64,000 bases of DNA from Allobosea sp. BH3 (GTDB lineage Bacteria; Pseudomonadota; Alphaproteobacteria; Rhizobiales; Beijerinckiaceae): positions 310,001-374,000 of the forward strand of contig NZ_JAIMCA010000002.1 of the NCBI RefSeq assembly GCF_025499465.1. Reading direction: 5' to 3'. Below, one piece after another: positions 26,834-37,970 of the stretch. The notes beneath the pieces are model-generated. The model worked only from the letters and a program-made list of their open reading frames with translations, did not search any database and was not told the origin of the DNA. The position numbers and the translations under genes were made by a program. Position 1 is the first letter of the stretch, and the number at the start of each line of letters is the position of its first letter.

Positions 26834-27877
26834 CTACTTGAACCCGCCTAGGAACGCATCGAGGCAGTCGCCGATCGCCTCGATGGCGTAGCCGCCTTCC
26901 TGCACCACCAGGGTCGGCAGGCCGAAGGCCTTCACCTTCTTACCGATCGTGCCGAAATCCGAGGCTTCGAGCTTGAGGACGCCGATGGGGTCGTCCTTAT
27001 GGGCGTCGTAGCCCAGCGCCACGACCAGCGCCTCGGCGCCGAAATCGCGGATCGCCTTGCCGGCTGCATCGACCGCCGCGTCCATCGCGGCGCCGCCCGC
27101 CCCATGGGCCAGCGGCAGGTTGAGGTTGAAGCCCTCGCCCGGCCCGTTGCCGCGTTCATCGGCATAGCCGGTGAAGAAGGGATAGTAATCCGTCGGATCG
27201 GCATGGACCGAGATCGTCAGCACGTCGTCGCGGCGATAGAAGATCTGCTGCGTGCCGTCGCCGTGATGGGCATCGACGTCGAGGATCGCGACCTTGCCGA
27301 ATTTCGAGCGCAGGCGCTGGGCCGCCACCGCCGTGTTGTTGATGTAGCAGAAGCCGGACGCGCGATCGGCGCGGGCATGGTGACCAGAGGGGCGGCAGAG
27401 CGCATAGACAGCGCTCTCGCCGGCCAGCACCGCATCGGCAGCAGAAACCGCTGTCTCGGCCGAGCGCAGGGTCGACTGCCAGCAATGCTCGCCGACCGGC
27501 ACCGACAGGTCCCCGAGATACCAGCCGGCCTGCCCCATCAGCCCTGTCGGGCGGCAGGGCGGGCGGACGGATTCGTCGGTGCGGCCGCTCCAGTAGGGAA
27601 AGGTGTTCGCCCAGGCCTCGGGTCCGCGCTCGGCCGGCAGCTTCTGCCAGCGGTCCCACACCGTCTCGAGGAAATGGACGAAGCCGGCATCGTGAATCTT
27701 CAGGATCGGATCGGTGCCGTGGGCAGCCGGGCGCTCGGGCGCGATGCCGTGCTTGGCCAGCGCGCCGAGCAGTCGCTCCGTGCGCTCCGGCAGATCCTTG
27801 GGCGCAACGACCTTCCCGAAGCGCATATATTGCTGCGGGTCATGAAGCGCCTGATCGGGGTGGTAGAAGGCACGCAT
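26834..27877 (-). CDS. HDAC-family amidohydrolase (acetylpolyamine amidohydrolase type)
   Basis: A 347-residue member of the histone deacetylase/acetoin utilisation/acetylpolyamine amidohydrolase superfamily, zinc enzymes that remove acetyl groups from amines. The His pair (RPSGHHARAD, near residue 163), zinc ligands in DVDAHHGDGT and GYDAHKDDP, and the EGGY Tyr are intact. In bacteria the substrate is most often a polyamine or another small acetylated amine. It is convergent with the ThDP enzyme and follows the TetR gene by 120 bases on the same strand. Confidence 0.88.
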   Translation of the reverse strand: MRAFYHPDQALHDPQQYMRFGKVVAPKDLPERTERLLGALAKHGIAPERPAAHGTDPILKIHDAGFVHFLETVWDRWQKLPAERGPEAWANTFPYWSGRTDESVRPPCRPTGLMGQAGWYLGDLSVPVGEHCWQSTLRSAETAVSAADAVLAGESAVYALCRPSGHHARADRASGFCYINNTAVAAQRLRSKFGKVAILDVDAHHGDGTQQIFYRRDDVLTISVHADPTDYYPFFTGYADERGNGPGEGFNLNLPLAHGAGGAAMDAAVDAAGKAIRDFGAEALVVALGYDAHKDDPIGVLKLEASDFGTIGKKVKAFGLPTLVVQEGGYAIEAIGDCLDAFLGGFK

Positions 27878-27997
27878 CGGCAGGGGAATCCTTTGGCAGA
27901 GCCGCTCGGGAGCGACGATAACGCCGCCATCGTAACAAGCTGACGGCGCATCGCCAGTCGTTCCGTGCCACCCGCCCTTGCGTCTGGGACGTTGCCT

Positions 27998-28600
27998 TCA
28001 GGCGTGGGCGGGCGAGAGCAGCGCGGCGAATTCCCGCGCCAGCGCATCGATCTCGAAGCGCCCCGGCCGATACCAGTCGGTCGAGCCGTTGAGCGCGCCG
28101 AGCAGGAAGAGGCGCAACGCGTCCGGCGCGCGCTCGGCCGGCAGTGCCCCGGCCTGCTGCAATTCGGCGATCAGCGCGCGCCAGACATCCTCATAGGCAC
28201 GGCGCACGGCCCGCACGCTCTCCGGCGGCGTCACCGCGCCGAAGGTGAAGACCTTGATGCTGGCAGAGGTGTAGTCGCCATGACCATGAAGGGCGGCGAG
28301 ATGGGCGCGGATCGCCGCCTCCAGCCGCTCGCGCGGCGCGGCGCCTTGCGTCTCTGTGAGCGCGACGACGACAGCCTGATGGACGAACCGCACGCCGTCA
28401 TTGACCACCTCCTCGACGATCTCCTCCTTCGAGGCGAAGTGGTAATAGAGGCTCGCCTTGCGGATGCCGACGGCCTCGGCGATCTCGCGCAGCGTGGTCT
28501 GATGATAGCCGCCATTGCGGAGCAGGCGCGCGGCGTGGTCGAGAATGAGGCGGCGCGAGCCGGTTTCGGCAGCTGCCCGCACAACCGAGGCTTCACTCAT
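27998..28600 (-). CDS. TetR-family regulator, probably of the acyl-CoA cluster
   Basis: A 200-residue TetR regulator. The N-terminal HTH is TTLREIAEAVGIRKASLYYHF (residues about 35-55); the remainder is a helical ligand domain. Only five bases lie between its ATG and repeat D2, so it has no ordinary ribosome binding site. A perfect 8+8 inverted repeat (29964-29981) upstream of the acyl-CoA dehydrogenase is a candidate operator. The gene lies about 150 bases downstream of that dehydrogenase on the same strand. Confidence 0.85.
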   Translation of the reverse strand: MSEASVVRAAAETGSRRLILDHAARLLRNGGYHQTTLREIAEAVGIRKASLYYHFASKEEIVEEVVNDGVRFVHQAVVVALTETQGAAPRERLEAAIRAHLAALHGHGDYTSASIKVFTFGAVTPPESVRAVRRAYEDVWRALIAELQQAGALPAERAPDALRLFLLGALNGSTDWYRPGRFEIDALAREFAALLSPAHA

Positions 28601-28605
28601 AGGGT

Positions 28606-28739
28606 GTCATCCCGTGCGCGCTGCGGCGCGAAGCGCTGCCGCGCAGACACGGGACCGCGAGCAGAACAAGGCGCCTCTTCCGGAAGACGATCCCGCATCT
28701 GCGCAGCAGCACTGCGCGCTGCAGCGCGTGCGGGATGAC
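28606..28739. repeat. Palindromic repeat family D, copy 2
   Basis: GTCATCCCGTGCGCGCTGCGGC at one end and CTGCAGCGCGTGCGGGATGAC at the other, 134 bases. It fills almost the whole gap between the acyl-CoA dehydrogenase and TetR genes and reaches within five bases of the TetR start. Confidence 0.85.
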
Positions 28740-28748
28740 GCCGATCAC

Positions 28749-29924
28749 TCACAGCCGCTTCGCCACCTCTTCCAGCATCACCTCGGTGGCGCCGCCGCCG
28801 ATGGACTGGACGCGGGCGTCGCGGGTCATGCGCTCGATCGCGCTTTCGCGCATGTAGCCCATGCCGCCATGGAACTGCAGGCAGTCATACATCACCTCGT
28901 TGACCAGCTCGCCGCAGTAGGCCTTCACCATCGAGACCTCGCGGGTGGCGTCGAAGCCCTGCGCATCGAGCCAGGCAGCGTGGTAGACGAGCTGGCGGCC
29001 GGCCTCGACCTTGCCCGCCAATTCGGCGAGGCGCTGGCGGATCGCCTGCTTCTCCCAGAGCGGCGCACCGAAGGCCTTGCGCGTCTTCACATAATCCAGC
29101 GTCAGGTCGATCGCCGCCTGCGACTCGCCGATCGCCATGGCGCCGATCACGGTGCGCTCGTTCTGGAAGTTGCTCATGATCGCGTAGAAGCCGCGCCCCT
29201 CCTGCCCCAGCAGGTTCTCGGCCGGCACGCGGCAATCGACGAAGGAGAGCTCTGCCGTATCGGAGGAGCGCCAGCCATGCTTGTCGAGCGCGCGCGAGAC
29301 GGAGAAGCCGGGCGTGCCCTTCTCGACGAGGAAGATCGAGACGGACTGCGAGGGCCGGCCCTGCGGGTCGGTCTTGGCGGCGACGCAGTAGAGATCGGCA
29401 TGGACGCCGTTTGTGATGAACATCTTGGCGCCGTTGAGGACGTAATGATCGCCCTCGCGCCGGGCCGTGGTCCGGATACCCTTCACGTCCGAGCCGGCAT
29501 CGGGCTCGGTGACAGCGACCGCGACGATCTTCTCGCCTGCGATGATGCCGGGCAGGTACTTGTCCTTCTGGGCCGGGCTGCCGGCATTGGCGATGTGGAC
29601 CGAGGCCATGTCGGTGTGGACGAGCGCGGTGATCGCGACGCCGGAAAAGGTCGAGCGGCCGAGCTCCTCCGCCAGAACGACGGTCGCCATCGTGTCCATT
29701 TCGGAGCCGCCATATTCGGCGGGGTAGCGGATGCCGAAGAAGCCGAGCGCGCCCATCTTGCGGAGCACTTCGCGCGGAACGAAGCCGTCCTCCTCCCATT
29801 TCAGCGCATGGGGCTTGATCTCGCTCTCGACGAAGCGTCGGACCTGATCGCGCAGCGCCTCGTGCTCCTCGGTGAAATAGGGCGAGCGGCGGGCTCCTTC
29901 ACTGAGCTTCTCGACGGCCGACAT
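28749..29924 (-). CDS. Acyl-CoA dehydrogenase
   Basis: A 391-residue FAD-dependent dehydrogenase that introduces an alpha-beta double bond into an acyl-CoA and passes electrons to ETF. The signature VAVTEPDAGSD (near residue 130) and the C-terminal QFHGGMGYMRE are clear. ATG 29924 follows GGGAG; the frame continues upstream through the operator. It is divergent from the carboxylase genes, and with them suggests oxidation of a branched or terpenoid acyl-CoA. Exact substrate unknown. Confidence 0.9.
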   Translation of the reverse strand: MSAVEKLSEGARRSPYFTEEHEALRDQVRRFVESEIKPHALKWEEDGFVPREVLRKMGALGFFGIRYPAEYGGSEMDTMATVVLAEELGRSTFSGVAITALVHTDMASVHIANAGSPAQKDKYLPGIIAGEKIVAVAVTEPDAGSDVKGIRTTARREGDHYVLNGAKMFITNGVHADLYCVAAKTDPQGRPSQSVSIFLVEKGTPGFSVSRALDKHGWRSSDTAELSFVDCRVPAENLLGQEGRGFYAIMSNFQNERTVIGAMAIGESQAAIDLTLDYVKTRKAFGAPLWEKQAIRQRLAELAGKVEAGRQLVYHAAWLDAQGFDATREVSMVKAYCGELVNEVMYDCLQFHGGMGYMRESAIERMTRDARVQSIGGGATEVMLEEVAKRL

Positions 29925-29963
29925 GGCTTTCTCCCTGCTTGACCGCTGCGTCGCGATCTGACT

Positions 29964-29981
29964 ACCTACCGGACGGTAGGT
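29964..29981. promoter_or_regulatory. Candidate TetR operator (ACCTACCG-GA-CGGTAGGT)
   Basis: Two perfect 8-base arms separated by two bases, 40 bases upstream of the acyl-CoA dehydrogenase ATG and 180 bases upstream of the carboxylase gene. The size and layout suit a TetR dimer site. Confidence 0.65.
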
Positions 29982-30021
29982 GAATGAGGTGGCGAGATCA
30001 AGACTGCCTTTGTCACCCACC

Positions 30022-30137
30022 AGCCCTCATCCTGAGGAGCGCCGAAGGCGCGTCTCGAAGGATGGTCCAGGAGGCTCCGGAGCAAACTGGAGCATCCTTC
30101 GAGACGCCGCGTTCCGCGGCTCCTCAGGATGAGGGCT
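30022..30137. repeat. Palindromic repeat family C, copy 2
   Basis: AGCCCTCATCCTGAGGAGC and GCTCCTCAGGATGAGGGCT ends are identical to copy 1 at 21697-21814. It fills the space between the divergent acyl-CoA dehydrogenase and carboxylase genes, ending 25 bases before the carboxylase ATG. Confidence 0.88.
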
Positions 30138-30162
30138 GAGGAAACGACAGCGGACGAGGCAC

Positions 30163-31740
30163 ATGGCGCGGACCGACCAAGGCATCTCTATCACCCCTCC
30201 CCCGCTCGCCGCCATGATCGAAACGCTGCGCGGGCACCACGCGCTGGCTGCGACCGGCGGCGGCGAGAAGCTCCGGGCGCGGCATGAATCCCGTGGCAAG
30301 ATCATGGTGCGGGAGCGGATCGATCTGCTGCTCGACCCGCAGACGCCCTTCCTCGAACTTTCGCCGCTGGCGGCCCACGGGCTCTACGGCAACGAGGTGC
30401 CCGGCGCCGGGATCGTCACCGGCATCGGCATCGTCGAAGGCCGCGCCTGCATGCTGATCGCCAACGACGCCACGGTGAAAGGCGGCTCCTTCTTCGCCGA
30501 GACGGTGAAGAAGCATCTGCGCGCGCAGGAGATCGCAGAGGAACACCGGCTGCCCTGCCTCTACCTCGTCGATTGCGGCGGCGCCTTCCTGCCCGAGCAG
30601 GACCGCGTCTTCCCCGACCGCGACCATTTCGGCGGCACCTTCTACAACCAGTGCCGGATGTCGGCGGCGGGCATCCCGCAGATCTCGCTGGTCTTCGGCG
30701 GCTGCACGGCGGGCGGCGCCTATATTCCGGCGCTTTCCGACCAGGTGATCATGGTCAAGGGCACGGGTCGCATCCATCTCGGCGGGCCACCGATCGTGAA
30801 GGCGGCGATCCACGAGATCGTCGACGGCGAGACGCTGGGCGGGGCGGAGATGCACACGCTCGTCTCCGGCGTCAGCGACCATCTCGTCGAGAACGAGATG
30901 GAGGGGCTCGCCAAGCTGCGCGAGATCGTCGGCGCGCTGGGCGAGATCGGCAAGGTCACCGCGCCACCCCGGCCCGCAACGCCGCCGAAGCTCGATCCGG
31001 CCGAACTCGTCGACATCGTCCCGACCGATCTACGACGCCCTTACGACGTGCGAGAGGTCATCGCCCGCATGGTCGACGACAGCGCCTTCAGCGCCTTCAA
31101 GCCTGACTACGGCGCGACGCTCGTCACCGGCTTCGCCCATATCCATGGCTATCCGGTCGGCATCCTCGCCAATAACGGCGTGCTGTTCTCCGAGGCCGCG
31201 GTGAAGGGCGCGCATTTCATCGAGCTCTGCGACCAGCGCCAGATCCCGCTCATCTTCCTGCAGAACATCACCGGCTTCATGGTCGGCACAGAGGCCGAGC
31301 GCGGCGGCATCGCCAAGCATTCGGCCAAGCTGGTCTATGCCGTCTCGAATGCGCGCGTGCCGAAATACACGGTGCTCATCGGCGGATCATATGGCGCCGG
31401 CAATTACGGCATGTGCGGGCGCGGCTTCCGTCCGCGTTTCCTGTTCTCCTGGCCCAATGCCCGCATCGCGACGATGAGCCCGGAGGTCGCTGCGACCGTG
31501 GTGACGGAGCTGCGCCGGCAGTCCCTCAAGGGCGCTGGCGACGAGGCCGCCATTGCCGAACTCGACAGGCGCACCCGCGCGCAGTTCGAGGAGCAGAGCG
31601 ATCCCTACTACGCCACGGCGCGGCTCTGGGACGACGGCATCATCGAGCCGACGCAGACGCGCGACGTGCTGGGCCTCTGCCTCGCGCTCTCGGCCGGCGA
31701 GGCGCGCGACACCGGCCCGCGCCCGGTCTACCGGATGTGA
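30163..31740 (+). CDS. Acyl-CoA carboxylase beta subunit (methylcrotonyl/geranyl-CoA type)
   Basis: A 525-residue carboxyltransferase subunit with tandem crotonase-like N and C domains. It moves the carboxyl group from biotin to an acyl-CoA. GGCTAGGAYIPALSD (near residue 186) and QNITGFMVGTEAERGGIAK (near 366) are typical of the methylcrotonyl-CoA carboxylase group. The C-domain region usually written MGGEQAA reads MSPEVAA here, which may mean a different acyl substrate. The alpha subunit starts eight bases downstream. No HMG-CoA lyase or enoyl hydratase is adjacent. Confidence 0.88.
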   Translation: MARTDQGISITPPPLAAMIETLRGHHALAATGGGEKLRARHESRGKIMVRERIDLLLDPQTPFLELSPLAAHGLYGNEVPGAGIVTGIGIVEGRACMLIANDATVKGGSFFAETVKKHLRAQEIAEEHRLPCLYLVDCGGAFLPEQDRVFPDRDHFGGTFYNQCRMSAAGIPQISLVFGGCTAGGAYIPALSDQVIMVKGTGRIHLGGPPIVKAAIHEIVDGETLGGAEMHTLVSGVSDHLVENEMEGLAKLREIVGALGEIGKVTAPPRPATPPKLDPAELVDIVPTDLRRPYDVREVIARMVDDSAFSAFKPDYGATLVTGFAHIHGYPVGILANNGVLFSEAAVKGAHFIELCDQRQIPLIFLQNITGFMVGTEAERGGIAKHSAKLVYAVSNARVPKYTVLIGGSYGAGNYGMCGRGFRPRFLFSWPNARIATMSPEVAATVVTELRRQSLKGAGDEAAIAELDRRTRAQFEEQSDPYYATARLWDDGIIEPTQTRDVLGLCLALSAGEARDTGPRPVYRM

Positions 31741-31748
31741 GCGGCACC

Positions 31749-33737
<1,989 letters not shown>

Positions 33738-33742
33738 GCCGC

Positions 33743-34861
33743 TCAGGCGGCGATCATGCTGCGGCCCTTGCCGGCGCGCTTGGCGTCGTAGAGGGCCTTG
33801 TCGGCCGCGCGCTTCAGCGCTTCCGCCGACCAGCTCTCTCCGCTCTCGCGCGGCTTGATCGCAACGCCGACGCTCGCGCCGACCGCCAGGGCATGCCCCA
33901 GCACCGTGAAGGGGGCCTTGCAGGCGGACACAGCCAGGTCGGCGACCTTGGCCAAAGCGCAAACGTCATCGATGCCATTGACCACGATCGCGAACTCATC
34001 GCCGCCCATCCGCGCGACGAGATTGTCCGGCCCGACGACCTGGCGGAGCCGCGCGGCGACCTGCTTGAGCAGGTCGTCGCCGACATGATGCCCATAGCGA
34101 TCGTTCACGAGCTTGAAACCGTCGAGATCGAGCAGCAGCAGCCCCGGCGGTTCGTCGCGCGCGAAGGCCTCCGCGAGCGCGCGGTCGAAGCCGCGGCGAT
34201 TGAACAACCCGGTCAACGGATCGTGGCTGGCGGCGAAATCCAGCTCGCGGCGCACCATCAGCAGTTCCTCGAACTGGCCGATGATGTGGTCCGAGCTCTC
34301 GTAGATCGAATAGAGGTAAAGGCCGAGCAGCAGCCCCAGCGCCTGATAGAGCGGATCGCCCGAGATCAGGAAGGCAACCATCATGGTGCCGACCGCGACG
34401 GTCGAGAGCCCGGCGCAGATCCAGTAGCGCAGCGTCCGCAGATAGGAGCCTGCGGTCAGCGCCATGACGAGGCCGAGGCTCAGCACATAGCCGGCCGTGT
34501 CCTCGACCCAGGCCACCACGATGGTCAGCGCGGAGATGACGAGCGTGAAGGCGAAGGCCGAATAGGCATAGCCGGCCTCCCAGCGTCGCGCCTCTGCGAG
34601 CGTCAGCGGCCGTGCCGGATCGCGCCGCTTGAAGCCGATGATATTGATGACGCGAAGCGCGGTCGTCGCTACACCGGCGCCCGCCATCCACCAGAAGACC
34701 GGCGCGCCGGTCTTCACGGCCATGATCGCCGAACCGATGATCAGGCCAGCGGCGACGCACAGAATCTGCGGCAAGGCGCCGAAGAGACGCGAGATGATCT
34801 CGATCTCGATCTCGGCGGGTAGTCGGGTCGCGCGCTTGCGAGGCCAAACCAGAAATGACAT
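33743..34861 (-). CDS. Membrane-bound diguanylate cyclase (GGDEF)
   Basis: A 372-residue protein. Residues about 25-185 contain five or six transmembrane helices without a recognised sensor family; residues about 210-370 are a GGDEF domain with intact MGGDEF and HDPLTGLFNRRGFD. It should make cyclic di-GMP from GTP. The RxxD inhibitory I-site is absent upstream of the motif (GPDNLVAR). It is convergent with the carboxylase alpha gene, five bases apart, and stands alone. Confidence 0.92.
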   Translation of the reverse strand: MSFLVWPRKRATRLPAEIEIEIISRLFGALPQILCVAAGLIIGSAIMAVKTGAPVFWWMAGAGVATTALRVINIIGFKRRDPARPLTLAEARRWEAGYAYSAFAFTLVISALTIVVAWVEDTAGYVLSLGLVMALTAGSYLRTLRYWICAGLSTVAVGTMMVAFLISGDPLYQALGLLLGLYLYSIYESSDHIIGQFEELLMVRRELDFAASHDPLTGLFNRRGFDRALAEAFARDEPPGLLLLDLDGFKLVNDRYGHHVGDDLLKQVAARLRQVVGPDNLVARMGGDEFAIVVNGIDDVCALAKVADLAVSACKAPFTVLGHALAVGASVGVAIKPRESGESWSAEALKRAADKALYDAKRAGKGRSMIAA

Positions 34862-34961
34862 GGCCGAGGCTGTAGCGGGACGACCCTAAAACTCCCTCTG
34901 CCCAATGTCCGGTATTTTAGAGGTCGTGGAACTTGCCGATTTCGCGCGGAACCGCTCCCGG

Positions 34962-35055
34962 GCATTGCGAGGAGCGTAGCGACGAAGCAATCCAAGGGCG
35001 GCAAACTGAACGTTCAGCCCAGTCCCCTGGATTGCTTCGCTTCGCTCGCAATGAC
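34962..35055. repeat. Palindromic repeat family B, copy 3
   Basis: GCATTGCGAGGAGCGTAGCGAC...GAAGCAATCC on the left pairs with GGATTGCTTCG...CGCTCGCAATGAC on the right. It fills the gap between the GGDEF and deacylase genes. Confidence 0.85.
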
Positions 35056-35090
35056 GGGTAGAGCGTCAGACTTTCAACGCGTTGCGCCGG

Positions 35091-36050
35091 TCACGCGTCG
35101 CGGCTGCTCTCGGTGCCAAGATAGCAGATGCCCTCGCCCGGCTTCGCCTTCGGGTTCGGGAAGATGATGAATCCGTCGCGCGGCATCGCCACCACGCTGC
35201 CATCGGCCCGGCGCGCGACGGGAGTGCCCTTGGCGACGCGGTCCCCGGTGCGCCAGCCCGTGCCTTCGAGGCGGTCGCCTTCGCTCTCGCACAGGACGAG
35301 ATCGTCCATATGGACGACGACGCGCCTCGCGGGCGCAGGCGCCGCCTCGTCGCTCAAGCCGAGATGGGCCAGGACGTTGCGGATGGCGCGATACCCGACA
35401 TCGACGGAGGCCGGATCGTCATGCCGGCCGCATTCCAGCGTCACGCCGTAGCCGCCGGCAAAACGCATGTATTCGGTGGTGCCGAAGCCCTCGGTGACGG
35501 CGAGCCGCGGCAGCCCCAGCCGCTCGCGCGCCGCGATCAGCCGGACATAGATGTCGAGCCAGCCGTGGATCATCAGGTCGACGCCGAGGCAGGCGGCGAA
35601 GGCGGCCTCGGCCTGCGCATGGCGGAAGGGCTCCAACTCACCGCGATTGTCATCCGGGCCGAAGAAGACGAAGGGCACGCCCTCCCCTGTGAAGGAATGG
35701 ACGTCGAGCAGCATGTCGTGCTGGCGCAGGATCGGCGCCAGGCGATTGCCGATCCTGTCCTCGTTGTCGGCGGGCTGGGGCCGCTCGCGCAGGTCGCGGT
35801 TAAGGTTGCGGTCGCCCTCGCGGGTGTTCTGGCGATAGGCCTTCGGATTGGCGACGGGAAGGAAGGTGACCTCGCCGCGCTGGATCGAGACACGCCCGGC
35901 CCGGCAATCCTCGACGACGCGGGCGATGGCGTTGGGCCCGCACGTTTCGTTGCCATGGACGGCGCCGAGGACGAGGAGCTTCGGCCCCGCCTTCAGCCCA
36001 TGGAAGCGGATGGTTTCGAGCGGCGGATCGAGAGGCGTCTGCGTGGTCAT
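35091..36050 (-). CDS. Succinylglutamate desuccinylase/aspartoacylase-family zinc hydrolase
   Basis: A 319-residue M14-like zinc enzyme that cleaves an N-acyl amino acid or short amide. Zinc ligands are visible in GAVHGNETCG (near residue 31) and LLDVHSFTGEG (near 114). The C-terminal beta domain of the family is present. ATG 36050 lies 10 bases after the stop of the permease gene; the ribosome site is weak. It is the last gene of a seven-gene minus-strand run and probably acts on the imported compound. Confidence 0.85.
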   Translation of the reverse strand: MTTQTPLDPPLETIRFHGLKAGPKLLVLGAVHGNETCGPNAIARVVEDCRAGRVSIQRGEVTFLPVANPKAYRQNTREGDRNLNRDLRERPQPADNEDRIGNRLAPILRQHDMLLDVHSFTGEGVPFVFFGPDDNRGELEPFRHAQAEAAFAACLGVDLMIHGWLDIYVRLIAARERLGLPRLAVTEGFGTTEYMRFAGGYGVTLECGRHDDPASVDVGYRAIRNVLAHLGLSDEAAPAPARRVVVHMDDLVLCESEGDRLEGTGWRTGDRVAKGTPVARRADGSVVAMPRDGFIIFPNPKAKPGEGICYLGTESSRDA

Positions 36051-36060
36051 CCAAATACCG

Positions 36061-36882
36061 TCAGGCTTTGCGGAGCTGGGAATGCGGATCGAGGATGTCG
36101 CGCAGGCCGTCACCCAGCAGGTTAAGGCCGAGCACCGTCATGAAGATGGCGAGGCCCGGAAAGATCGAGATCCAGGGCGCGGTGGTGATCTGGTCGCGCG
36201 CATCGGAGAGCATGCTACCCCAGCTCGGGAAGGGCGGACGGATGCCAAGCCCCAGGAAGGAGAGCGCCGCCTCCGCGAGCACGGCGCCGCCCATGCCGAG
36301 CGTGCCGATGACGATGATGGGGCCGGCGATGTTCGGCAGGATTTGCAGCAGCATAATGCGAGCGTTGCTCGCGCCGAAGGAGCGTGCCGCCTCGACATAG
36401 CCCTGCTGCTTGGTCGACAGCGTCGCAGCCCGCGACAGCCGGCAGGTATAGGACCAGTTGGTCAGGCCGAGCGCGATCAGCAGGCTGGTCAGGCCCGGCT
36501 GGAGGATCGCCATGATGGCGAGCGCGAAGACCAGCGAGGGAATCGACAGCATGAGATTGGTCAGGCCGCTGACGAAATCGTCCCACCAGCCGCCGAAATA
36601 TCCTGCCGACATGCCCAGCGCCACGCCGATCACCGTGTTGATGAGCTGCGAGACGATGCCGACGGTCAACGAGATGCGCGCGCCGTAGAGGACGCGGCTG
36701 TAGATGTCGCGGCCCTGCGCATCCGTGCCGAACCAGAACTCGGCGCCGGGCGGGACCTCGGCGTTCATCAGGTTGGCGTCCATGACGGGGTCCGTATGCG
36801 CCAGCCAGGGTGCCAGCGTCCCGCCGACCACGACGGCGGCAAACAGCGCGCCGCCGATCCAGAGATTCGCCCGGAATTTCAT
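36061..36882 (-). CDS. Dpp/Opp-type ABC transporter permease (DppC-like)
   Basis: A 273-residue inner membrane permease with an N-terminal OppC-type helix and about five further helices. The coupling loop (EAARSFGASNARIMLLQILP) is at residues about 165-185. It follows the DppB-like gene by 14 bases. No ATPase genes follow; the next gene is a deacylase. Confidence 0.9.
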   Translation of the reverse strand: MKFRANLWIGGALFAAVVVGGTLAPWLAHTDPVMDANLMNAEVPPGAEFWFGTDAQGRDIYSRVLYGARISLTVGIVSQLINTVIGVALGMSAGYFGGWWDDFVSGLTNLMLSIPSLVFALAIMAILQPGLTSLLIALGLTNWSYTCRLSRAATLSTKQQGYVEAARSFGASNARIMLLQILPNIAGPIIVIGTLGMGGAVLAEAALSFLGLGIRPPFPSWGSMLSDARDQITTAPWISIFPGLAIFMTVLGLNLLGDGLRDILDPHSQLRKA

Positions 36883-36896
36883 CGAATGCCCTGCCT

Positions 36897-37832
36897 CTAG
36901 GTATATTTGATGCGCGGATCGATCAGAGCGCAGAGCACGTCCACGATGATGTTCACGACGAGAAAGAAGAGCACCAGCAGCAGGATGCAGGCCTGCACGA
37001 CGGGGATGTCGCGCAGGGACACGCTGTCGACCAGCAGCGAGCCGATGCCCGGCCAGGCGAAGAGCTTCTCGATCACGACCGCGCCGCCCATGATCGAGCC
37101 GAACTGCAGGCCCAGCGTTGTCAGCACGATGACCATCGCGTTGCGCGCCACATGCCAGCGCATCACCCGGATCTCGCCGGCGCCCTTCGCGCGGGCGGTG
37201 CGTATGAAGTCGGCGTTCATGACCTCAAGCACGGCGGCACGCGTCGTGCGGGCCAGCAGGGCGAGCGGTGCCACGCCGAGCGCGACCGCCGGCAGCACGA
37301 TGTAGCGCGGATTGCCGTCGCCGTAGCCGAAGCTCGGGAACCAGCCGAGAACCAGCGCAAAGGCATACATCAGCATCAGCCCGAGCCAGAACTGCGGCAG
37401 GGAGAGGCCCGACACGGCGACGAACATCGACTGCATGTCGAGCCAGCCACCCGGCTTCAGGGCCGCGAGGAAGCCGAGCGGAACGCCGAAGACGATGGCG
37501 AACGCCATGGCGGCAATGGCGAGCTGAAGGCTGGGCCAGATCCGCTCGAGCAGGGAATTGATCACCGGCTGGCGGGTGCGGAACGAGGTGCCGAGATCGA
37601 GCGCCGCAAGCTTCACGGCATAATTCGCGAAGCGCACATGCACAGGCTGGTCGAGGCCGAATTGCTTGTTCATGCGCGCGACCTGCTCCGCATCGACGAC
37701 CGAACGGCCATCGGCCATCTGGGTCGAGGCGAAATCGCCCGGAATGACGCTGAACATCACGAAGACGAGTCCGGCTACCGCAAGCAGAATCGGGATGGCC
37801 TGCAGCAGGCGGCGGACGACATAGGGCAGCAT
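36897..37832 (-). CDS. Dpp/Opp-type ABC transporter permease (DppB-like)
   Basis: A 311-residue permease starting MLPYVVRRLLQAIPIL, typical of DppB/OppB, with six helices. The coupling loop FIRTARAKGAGEIRVMRWHV is near residue 215. ATG 37832 follows AGGAG. It is downstream of the binding-protein gene. Confidence 0.92.
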   Translation of the reverse strand: MLPYVVRRLLQAIPILLAVAGLVFVMFSVIPGDFASTQMADGRSVVDAEQVARMNKQFGLDQPVHVRFANYAVKLAALDLGTSFRTRQPVINSLLERIWPSLQLAIAAMAFAIVFGVPLGFLAALKPGGWLDMQSMFVAVSGLSLPQFWLGLMLMYAFALVLGWFPSFGYGDGNPRYIVLPAVALGVAPLALLARTTRAAVLEVMNADFIRTARAKGAGEIRVMRWHVARNAMVIVLTTLGLQFGSIMGGAVVIEKLFAWPGIGSLLVDSVSLRDIPVVQACILLLVLFFLVVNIIVDVLCALIDPRIKYT

Positions 37833-37887
37833 GGTGAACTCCTGATCGCCGCCGCAGGCGGACTCAGGTCAAGGCTCGAAATTCTCC

Positions 37888-37930
37888 GTCACCCCGGACG
37901 GACGGCATGGCCGCACCGATCCGGGATGAC
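37888..37930. repeat. Short GTCAC...ATGAC palindrome (family F)
   Basis: GTCACCCCGGACG pairs imperfectly with GATCCGGGATGAC. It lies between the binding-protein and permease genes of the Dpp-type operon, the same place that repeat B2 takes in the TRAP operon. Confidence 0.6.
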
Positions 37931-37970
37931 GGAGGTCCTTGAGCTGGCGGGAACCTCCGCGGAGGCGCGC

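Noticed and set aside
35982..36067. A missing ATPase gene hidden between the permease and deacylase genes
   Set aside because: The gap is only 10 bases and neither neighbour contains Walker motifs.
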